This document shows positions 55,936 through 64,000 of a stretch of DNA of 64,000 nucleotides, in pieces (within the stretch, counting starts at the first letter, position 1; each line of letters opens with the position of its first letter). The stretch comes from Raffaelea ambrosiae (lineage: Eukaryota; Ascomycota; Sordariomycetes; Ophiostomatales; Ophiostomataceae), in contig PCDI01000002.1 of NCBI GenBank assembly GCA_002778195.1, positions 124,001 through 188,000 of the forward strand, written 5' to 3'. Below the pieces are notes generated by a model that saw nothing but the letters and a program-made list of their open reading frames with translations, was not told the DNA's origin and did not search any database. Both the position numbers and the translations under genes were made by a program.

Positions 55936-57846
55936 CTATGGGCTGAGATAGGCCTTCCATGTTGCTGGCTTCCTTATGTTGTCTGGAACGTTGACGTTTT
56001 TGTCATAATCGGCCTTCTCTGACTCACTGGCCTTCAGTAGCCCGGCGGCAAACCGGCCAACGTTCTCGATGCCGCGTCGACCCAGGCTATACGGGGTGAA
56101 GAAGAAGTGTTCATCAGGCATGTTGCAGATGGCCGGCGACTTCTTCCTCGATACGCCCTCTTTGGCCGGGGCCGGATGAGACTTGGCGTTGTCATCGATG
56201 CACGGTCTCCGCGTCTCCACAAAGGTCTCTTTTGCGTCCAGAGTACCGAACCCTTTCTTGTCCGTCCTCTCCTCGACTTTGAGCTGGCTATCGATAATAA
56301 TATCCAGGATGTAATCTGTGATGCGGAACAATGTTGCCTCACGCCACATCGGAGGCTCTGGGATCGAGGTTGTGTTGTTGGTGTTGTTGGTGTTGTCGGC
56401 CACGTCGTCATTGTGACGGTCCGGGTCCTTTAACTGCCCTCGCCGCTTCTTGCTAGAAATGTTCACTGGTGGCAGCTTTACTTCGCTCTCCTTGTTTCCG
56501 GCATAAGGATCGGCCATGTTCTTCTTCATCCATTCCTCCATGTGGTAGGCAACGAGGTCGTTCCATCTACTGGTCAGACGCACAGCACTGCGTATCTGTT
56601 CTTGCTTGGTGTGCAGCTTTGGAGATGCTGGCCGGTCCATGTGCCAAATGGGAAGAACGGATGGGTCCAGAAGTGAAGGGACCACGATGCGGAAAGGCTG
56701 CGACAGTTTTTGGTTCCATGGTAATATGGACTTTGCCGAACGGGCGCTGATGCCACCATCACGGTGTTGGTGAACATGGGAAGCGTCCTCTGGGTCGAAA
56801 CCTGGTTCTTCTTCGAATTCGGCTGTCGCATTTGCCGAATTTGTTCTGGCGGCGGGAGCAACAGTGTAATCTGAGAACGCTATTGATTCTGGGTCTTGAG
56901 ATTCGGTGTATAGCTCTTCGATCTGCTCAAACATGTCGACAACCATAGATGAAAGTAATGAGTCGGCATCATTGTAGGGGTAGGATGACAGGGTCCAGAC
57001 GTCCCAAGTACCAAAAGACAGGACGAAGATGGTCTCTTTCGGCGGGCGTTCGGGTTTCGGCTGGTTCAGGAACGTCTTTATTTGCGAAGCCAAGTCGGCC
57101 ACTTTGTTACGCAAGGGGTACGCAGCAGCCAAAAAAGAATAGTCTTCGGCAGGTGCCTTGCCCTTGGACTCAGCCAGAACTTTTTCTGTCGTTTCCGTGA
57201 AGAGGGTATTACTCATGACAGACACGGGTGGCCACTTGAGCATGGGGACATAGGAGAGGTATGTTGTGCAGCGTAGCTGACAGAGAATGTTAGTCGGCCA
57301 AAGAACACACCCCGGAGCACTTCTAATAGCCCCCCCCCCACACACATATCTGCTCCTTCTCCCGGCTTCAAACTAGTGATAACATACCTCAGAACACATC
57401 ACTTGGGTCCAGGTGGTGCCGTTGTTGGCGCCTAGGTCGACGCCTGGGATGGGCCGCAAATTTGACGTCGCAACGTCGTTTTCGCCAAAGACGACAATGC
57501 GCAACCCGCCACCAATGTGCGCGTCGCGCTGGTTGTCTAAAGGCAAGATCGGGTCTGCGTCTGGTCGCAGTGGCCAGTATTTGCTGGTGCTGGTGGCAAT
57601 GGTGTCCTGGATACCAGAAGGCAAGGTCTTGGTCATGACGAACAGACTGGCCAAAATAGCGCCCAGATAGAGAAATAGCTTGGGGCCGCTGCGCAGGACC
57701 CTATGGGAGAAGAAGGCGAGAAGTGAGAAACAGCCATACTTATGGTAGACATCTCGCTTAGTGGGCCGACAGGTGTCGGAGGAAGGGGATGTCGTGGGAG
57801 CTACAGACACGGATATCGAGTCAGAGCTCCGGCTAGAGTGCGGCAT
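55936..57846 (-). CDS. Membrane-anchored SGNH/GDSL-like fungal protein
   Basis: Model complement(join(55936..57276,57388..57846)), 599 residues. ATG 57846 is used; the frame upstream opens only on TTG. A hydrophobic anchor (LFLYLGAILASLFVM, about 60-75) places the rest outside the cytosol. The first SGNH block reads RIVVFGENDVATS and a later block FVLSFGTWDVWTLSSYPYND, the arrangement of a conserved fungal SGNH-hydrolase-like family; the usual GDS serine is not obvious. Intron 57277-57387 (GTATGT, ACTAAC, GTCAG) joins TWTQVMCSE to LRCTTYLSYVP in phase 0. A 39-nt in-frame GT...AG at about 57695-57733 is possible but shorter than usual, so I kept it coding. Substrate unknown. Confidence 0.8.
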
Positions 57847-60043
57847 GGTCTGTGGTTCTGGAGAGGCGAGAGAGCGGGGTGCGCGTGCGAAGAAGGGGAG
57901 AGCCCGGGTGAGCGGCACCGTGAATCGCAAGTGAAATGGGCTCTTCACGGCCTTGGCAGTCGGGTCGGCAGCAGGGCGATCATGGGCGGGTGGCAAAGGA
58001 AGACCGAGAAATAAGTCCGCGGAGCTCGCCGGCTGCGAGGGCTGGAGCGAGGAAACAAAAAGAAAAAAAAAAGCTCGATCGTCCAGGAGGAATAATCAAG
58101 GCAGCTCGAAGTCCGTCGAAAGAGAGCAGCCGGGGAGCTGTGGACCTTTATTGACGATTGCGATTCACGTGTAAATGGTGGTCTGGATGGGGCAATATCG
58201 CACTTTGAAAGGGGGGGCGTGCGAGGGTGTGAGGGTATTGATGCCAAGATCAGAGATCGATGCCAAGGCAAATCTGGCTTTCGCGTACGAGAACAATACC
58301 GGGCACCTGTTCCTTGTGGCACAGTAAGAGGAAGCGACGTTAGGACGAGAGTAAGCGACAGCAAAAGAGGTTGCGACAGACAACAAAAAAGAAGAAAACA
58401 AAAGGTAGGACGACCGGGTGATAAGACCAGGGGAGTCGAGAGGTTTTGACCGTGGGTGCTCGCAAATTCATATACTCCGTACTCAGAAAGTACCCGTACT
58501 CGTCGTGGGGCTAGAGAAGACGATCGGCCAAGGGGGCAACAAAAAAAAGGAAAGGGCGACTAAGGCGAAAATGAGATAGAACAGGGAGCCGCGTACGAAG
58601 GAGGGCACGGCCGAGAATGAAGAAAAAAAAAAAAAATACGTCGTTTTCCCCCGACTGCCATCCTCAAAAGGGGCAAGGGCGTCCAAACCGCACTTGCCGT
58701 TACGGACTTCTTCTCTGTCTATTGTTATTATCGCACTGCATGGCACCGTGCTACGGGTACGAGTGCGTGTCCTGCGGCTGAGACTGGGTCACCTATGCTA
58801 TGGGTCCCCCATAACCCCTCGCGTACATAGCGCCATCCACGATTGATAACTAACCCACACGGGTCCCGTCCCAGGACGTGCATTCTTTGGGCAAGTCAAA
58901 GAGTCGTACAGCAGAGCTAGCACCAGGATGGGCCAGAGAAGGAGCACACGCCGTGCTGTACGAGTACACCGTAGTAGCGATTAGCCTCCCCGCAAAAAGC
59001 AGTCGTCAGCGAGTGGGTCCCCAGCAAAGTATTGGCCTCTGCAAGGAGTACTCGGAAGATGCTGGTCAGATACACAGGAGATGAGGTGCTTACGAGTACG
59101 AACAGTCGAGGACTACGAGCTGGTGAGGACACACGCTGATCGCTGCTGGTCTTCTCGGCCTTTGCAGTCCATCTGATCACCATCATGGTGATAATCTGGG
59201 GGGACTCCAATTGTCGGGTGCTCACATGCGATGCACTCGATCCGGGACTATGACCGTTGAAGCCAGACCAAGCGGGCCGAGACAGCTCACTTGAATGCCC
59301 ACATGTCTTGGGAACCGCCCAGCCACTACAGAACCCTACGAGTACAGACCCATACTCCTCCCCTGCGGCTGCACGATCACCAGCAAGCACCACCTCTGTG
59401 GGTACCCATTTCGCTGCGAGGTCTTGGCATGACGACGACCGCGCACATTGGGGCCTCCATTTGGCCAGTCGTGAAAATAGGCGCCAAGAGGAGACCTCAT
59501 GCGACAGCATCGTCGTCATCAGGAAGGACATTGCAGTTTTAACTCCTCAATGTCAAGCAAGATCCCTTAAACATTTGGGCACCAGAAGCTCGTGGTCTGT
59601 GGCAATGCCACATCTCACATAGTAAGAGAAAGGAGTGTCAATACCGAGCAGACTCCACTGTCGGATTCATGTAAGAGTGCAAAACAAATAGACGAAACAA
59701 GAGGAGTTAAAGGTGGGCGGGCGCCCCTCGAAAACAAGCAATTCAGCCGCAGGCACACAAAGAAAACAACGATCAGACCGTCGGATGCCTACGAGTACAC
59801 AATAGTTATCTCCTTTACGAGTAGTTTCGTCCACAAGAGATTCGCCCAGTGACGCGGCCTCGCCGCAAACACCACCAAACAGAACCAAAAGGGCGAGCAA
59901 ATCCCTGCATGGCCTCGTACGCATGCCACTTTTGGCTACAGTAGATTTTCCAGTTCACACGGCTTCTCCCTATGCCGGCCGTTTGATCTTCCTGATCTTC
60001 CTTCAGGTCCTTACATACATAGTAGTACATCAGATCCCATCAA
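57847..60043. other. Gene-poor region rich in TACGAGTA words
   Basis: No gene is supported. Five TACGAGTA words lie at 58959, 59091, 59337, 59790 and 59816, and ACATAGTA at 60017. The first 600 nt are the promoter/leader of the SGNH-like gene, with A/T runs near 58058 and 58624. Confidence 0.55.
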
Positions 60044-60916
60044 TCAATTTATCTTCGTAGGGGTTCTGCCCGTGTTTGCAAAATCTTCCAGTAACCAGCC
60101 ACCCAGTGCCACAATTGTGAGCCCGCAAAACAGAGGCATTTGGGGGAACCCAGGCCCGCCAAATTCAGGATCGAGTCCACTGGACCCGGGATACAGCGCG
60201 GCCGACAGGCCAGCCAGCCAGTAGATGGAGCCCGTGAAGGCGGCCGAGCGCAAATTAGAAACCGACCGCGAGCCACCCCAGGTGTAGTAGAGGGTCGCGG
60301 CGCCAAGGGCAATGGAGAGGGAAATGGTCTGGCCGTTGTGGAACCTAAGTTTCAAACGGGCGTGAAGAGAAGAGAAAACGGGTTAGTGGAGAGAGAACAG
60401 GCTCTGTACAAGACGTCTTACAGATACTATGTACTGGGTTAAGTTCAACAAGACCCAAAACTCCCTCTCACAACCGCAACAGGCACGCGTAATGGGAGAA
60501 GTGTCGCGTGCTCCAAATGTGTGTTTGGTATTCGACAGGAGATAGTAATAAGGGAGTGGAGACCCTAACAGGCGCCGGCGCCGTACCGGCCAAGACTGGA
60601 TGCGTCCTTCCAGCCACTAAGAGTAGTGTTTGGCGGTAATGGTCGAAAAGGCAAAGCCACTCCAGGCCACGCGAGGCCAGTACGGACGCACAAGTGAAAC
60701 ATATACAAGCAAAGAAGGAGTATGCAGAACCGGGCGGGCATGGATACAAAGGAAACAGGCAGGTAGAGCGGACAGCAGTCTGAGAAACACCAGTTCTTCT
60801 TACTTTGCGTGAGGTGGCCAGCGCGGATTGTATATGTGCGTCTCGTCCACATCGGCAATGACGGCGCCGACCAGAAGTGCGACGGAGTCGATGGTGAGGA
60901 GAATGCGACCTAGCAT
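60044..60916 (-). CDS. Small four-span membrane protein, DUF6640 type
   Basis: Model complement(join(60044..60344,60804..60916)), 137 residues. Exon 1 from ATG 60916 encodes MLGRILLTIDSVALLVGAVI and the conserved DVDETHIYNPRWPPHAK; exon 2 continues FHNGQTISLSIALGAATLYY. This ETH.(Y/F)NPRWPPHAKFHNGQT junction is the family's signature and fixes the splice sites (GTAAGA donor, ACTTAG acceptor). About four membrane spans are predicted. The intron is 459 nt, several times longer than others in the window, and contains unrelated frames. The family's biochemical role is not established as far as I know. Confidence 0.85.
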
Positions 60917-61873
60917 GGCGGGCGTTGTATGCTGTGTGCTGTATCTGGAGCTGTATCTATTATTATTGAGGTTTCAATTGACACGCGAGAAGTGCAGGAT
61001 AGGTTTCAAAGGCGGAGAAATCCTTGTCGAACACATAATTCCCTATCGACCTGCATCGCTATATATACCTGGACCCTACGAGATTTGTCTTAATAATAAA
61101 AATAAGCAAACTAACGGTATGAGGCACACCCAAACCTACTACGACGTGTCCCAGGTGAAACCTTTTTATAAAAAAAAAAAAAAGAATAGAGAATCCTTCA
61201 TTGCTTACGTTCTTCAATATTCACATCCGACTGTCCATGTTTTCTCATATTTGGTGTCATCAAATTATTTTTCTTCTTTTTCGTTGGTTGTCTTTTAATA
61301 TTTTTTGGAAAGATACCAAGAATTGCTCTGTTCGCTCTCTCCTGGATCTTTTTTGTTTATCCTTACTTTAACCACGCGCCCGAATGTTTTCAGCAAAAGT
61401 CGACTTACCCCCCTAGGGTAAGTCGAAACAAAAACAGAACCTTAAAAAAACATGCGCTTCTCCTCCTGTTCCTAATTCTTTGGCCCTATCTCCACCGCAA
61501 ATCGTCCTCCGAGGGACACAAAATCCAAGTTTAAGCAAATAACGACAGCGCGAAAAATAAGATCATGGTGAGAGAGGCCGGGACCTAAAAATAAAAATAA
61601 CACTATAGTGTACACTTGCAATCAAAACACCTTTTTTTTCTTTTTGGTACAAAGGTAGGGGGGGATCAGATGGACAGAAGTAGAAGAAACAAGCGCTGAT
61701 AATACCACCCCAGACGTCGCGCATAATATTCGTGTGAGAGCCAAAAAAACAACAAACAACACACCCCCCCGGCCCTTCGCATACCAGAGCGAGGGACGAG
61801 AAAGGGGACTAATAAAACCATCACTGTCAACAGACAGGGGAGGAGGGCGAGAGAGAGAGCTCAAACAACACCT
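60917..61873. other. Intergenic, no supported gene
   Basis: AT-rich with A/T runs near 61169 and 61632. Lies between the promoter of the DUF6640 gene and the 3' end of the bromodomain gene. Only short frames. Confidence 0.55.
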
Positions 61874-64000
61874 CTACTCTTCTTCAGAGTCTGCGTCGCT
61901 CTCCTCTTCACTCTCCTCCTCTCGCGTCGGCTGGTTCACCTCTACGGAAGGCAAAGGCTCCTGACTTCCGCTGCCAGGGCGCTGAAATTGGGCTTTGATC
62001 TCGCGGAGTTTCTCAATGTTCCGCTCCTGCTCCAACTTACCCATTGGCTTGTGCTTCTTTGGTTTGCTGGGCTTACCCAAGGCCCCGTCCCCAGCGCTGC
62101 TGTTCTTAGCTGGTCTTTCGTGCTTCACCCGCATATGCGGGAAAGCTTTGACGATGAGGTCGTAGAGTTTGCCTAGGGCATCTTGAGACAGCTGGTCGAT
62201 ATCCAGCTCCAGCTCACCACTCTCACTCTCCTGTTCAACGAAGGCCAAGTCAATAAAAAGACACAACTAAGGATACACCTCCGCAAACGGCATGCATAAA
62301 CACAAAATACATAGACACAGAAACGTACCTCCTGGTGTGTATCTTTCATAATGATATCAACAGCCTTCTCCAGCTGAGAGCCGTCCAGATTATTGATTCC
62401 GTCCGTAACGACCGTCTTCTCTGCTTGGCCAAGCACACGGGCCTTGGGAGCCTTCTTTGAAGAGATGACTTGCTTTTTGTTCGCTGTGCCACCACCCACA
62501 CCACCCGAGGCCTTCTTGGCAGTGCCCGCACCGCCGGCAGCCTTCTTGCCCTTTGCTGTCTTGGCCTTGGCTGGTTTCTTGGCGCGCTTATCCGATTCTG
62601 CTGCTGCCAGCTTGGTTTTCTCCTCCACAATCTGCTTCTGAAGAATATTCACAACAGTCTGCTGAGTTGTTATATCCGTCATGTTAGGAATCTTCTCACT
62701 CAGAAGGTTGGTGAGTCGGGTGTTTTCCTCCTGCAGGCGTTTAACTAAGGCATCAACCGTGTCACTAGTCAGAAGGGGTTCGGTGGGTTCCTCGCCCTCT
62801 GCTTCGCTATCGTAGCCCTCTTCATCAGAACCTTCTTCTTTGACAGCGACAGAGCTTGGAACAACCGGTGGTGCGGTGTGCGCCGATATCCAGCTGTCCT
62901 TTTCGGACCACTTTTGCTTGAACAGCTCCTCAAGCCTGTTGGCTGCGTCAACCACCTCGCCCATGATGTTGAACTTGCGGCAGTTCTTGATGATGAGATT
63001 GACATCGTTTTCAAACTCCTTTGCCGAGTTGTACTCTCCCAGGCTAAGCTTGGTTTGCATTGTGCCTAGGTCCATCGGCTTCTTTATCACCTTGTGGTAG
63101 GTGGGGATTTGCATGGCAACGGGGTCAACTGGCCGCAAGAACCAGTGGTTCGTGTCATAGTGCTTGATCTTCATCAGCTCTTTCAGCACTTCTTCGCAGA
63201 ATCGGAACTCGGGCTGCTTTTTCTTCGGATTCTTTGGCTCGTATCCGAGGTCCCGGTTCTTCGGTGGGTGGATTGGCCGTTTGGGTCGGTCGCCGTCGTT
63301 CTTTGCAGAATCCCGCCGTATGATAGGCACGCCGCCGGCAGGCACAGCAAACACTGGCGTGGTTACTTCCACGGGTGTGGCAGCGGGAGCAGCGGGAGCG
63401 GTGGGAGCGGGAGTGACCGCGACAGCAGCAGTTGAAGTGGAAACAGACAGCGGACCTGCAGCTGTGACGCTGTCCTCAATTGGAGATGAGGCCGCGCCTT
63501 TTGACTCGCGACGAGAAGCAGCAGCACGAGGCTCAGTCTGGCGTGTCGGCAGTTGCTTGGGCTCCTTCTTTTCGGGCTTTTGCGGCTCAGCGGCAGTAAT
63601 ATCGGAAAGACGCGTGAAGAAGTTGTCAACCAGGGCCTTAGCTTCGTCCGTGATGGTGTTTCCAGCACCGTTGAAGGAGAGGGAGTTCTCGTGGATGAGG
63701 AAGATATCGTCGATAAAAGCGGCATGGGTTGCATATGCGTTCTCGCGCAGGTTGCGCTCCATTTGTGAGATGTCCATCGGCTTCGAGACGCGGAGAGTAT
63801 ACGAGTCCCACAAACCTGGCCATTTCTTGAACACGGGGTCCTTGAAATTGTTGCCGACTTTGGTTTTTTTGACGCTAGCGAGGACGCGCCGGATCTCGCG
63901 GTTGGCATAGGGAGAAATAGGCAAGCTGTCGAGCTTTGGGTCGGCTAGACTGCCTGGCTTCGCAGCAGCTCGGACACGCGGTGGCAGGACTATAGGTGGA
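61874..64000 (-). CDS. BDF1: BET family double-bromodomain protein, 5' end missing
   Basis: Partial model complement(join(61874..62230,62329..>64000)); the frame is open past the window edge, so the start is absent. It reads acetylated histones (H4) and supports TFIID and promoter chromatin in the nucleus. Bromodomain 1 spans the first part (KKWPGLWDSYTLRVSKPMDI to LSFNGAGNTIT), followed by an Ala/Thr/Pro linker, and bromodomain 2 (FCEEVLKELMKIKHYDTNHW, YHKVIKKPMDLGTM, NCRKFN). Then come an acidic GSDEEGYDSEAEGEE block, a Lys/Ala-rich basic stretch and the NET domain (LDGSQLEKAVDIIMKDTHQE joined by splicing to ESESGELELDIDQLSQDALG). The tail is Ser/Glu/Asp-rich. The 98-nt intron has GTACGT and AACAG signals and joins in phase 0. 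Confidence 0.94.

Noticed and set aside
57695..57733. Possible 39-nt in-frame intron in the SGNH-like gene
   Set aside because: Below the usual minimum fungal intron size and no clear branch site; kept as coding pending RNA data.

Overview
The window is nuclear DNA of a filamentous ascomycete (Pezizomycotina, most likely Sordariomycetes; Hypocreales is possible but not proven). The evidence is the gene style. Most genes are split by introns of about 50-110 nt with GTRNGT-type donors, (T/G)CTAAC or CTGAC branch sites and YAG acceptors. Promoters and leaders are long and pyrimidine-rich, and the gene set is fungal: RXT3, a BET bromodomain protein, BTN1/CLN3, ARG4, alkaline ceramidase, a siderophore-type MFS transporter, SDHAF4 and DUF6640. 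I rebuilt exon models by hand from frames, splice signals and remembered family consensus; no search was run.

0.5-10.3 kb: a mucin-like single-pass membrane protein (minus), a long leader region, a conserved Ser/Pro-rich fungal protein (plus), and a seven-exon polynucleotide kinase 3'-phosphatase (minus) whose best model uses a GC-AG intron. 10.9-15.2 kb is poor in recognisable genes. It holds two weak coding segments, a three-exon gene for a small secreted six-cysteine protein, and a roughly 2.1-kb degenerate block bounded by diverged direct repeats.

15.5-29 kb looks like an accessory stretch: a full-length but divergent CTP synthase (plus), a siderophore-type MFS transporter with a 24-nt micro-exon (minus), a membrane-anchored TAP-like alpha/beta hydrolase (minus), a polyQ coiled-coil protein (minus) and a secreted nucleoside hydrolase-like protein (plus). 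A CTP synthase paralogue, a nucleoside hydrolase and a transporter close together is the nearest thing here to a possible undescribed system; any functional link is inference.

31-41 kb: RXT3 (Rpd3L histone deacetylase complex), the SDH assembly factor SDHAF4 and an FHA-domain protein kinase. 41-45.7 kb is largely non-coding with minisatellites. 45.7-49.2 kb has a 72-residue Cys-rich protein whose first coding exon is only the ATG, plus two unrecognised proteins.

49.6-64 kb is conserved housekeeping: BTN1/CLN3, argininosuccinate lyase with a consensus Gcn4/CPC1 site upstream, alkaline ceramidase, a membrane-anchored SGNH-like protein, a DUF6640 membrane protein with an unusually long intron, and a BET double-bromodomain protein cut by the window end. 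Two 8-bp words, TACGAGTA and ACATAGTA, recur in the gene-poor stretches well above chance. No tRNA, rRNA, CRISPR array or intact transposon was seen.
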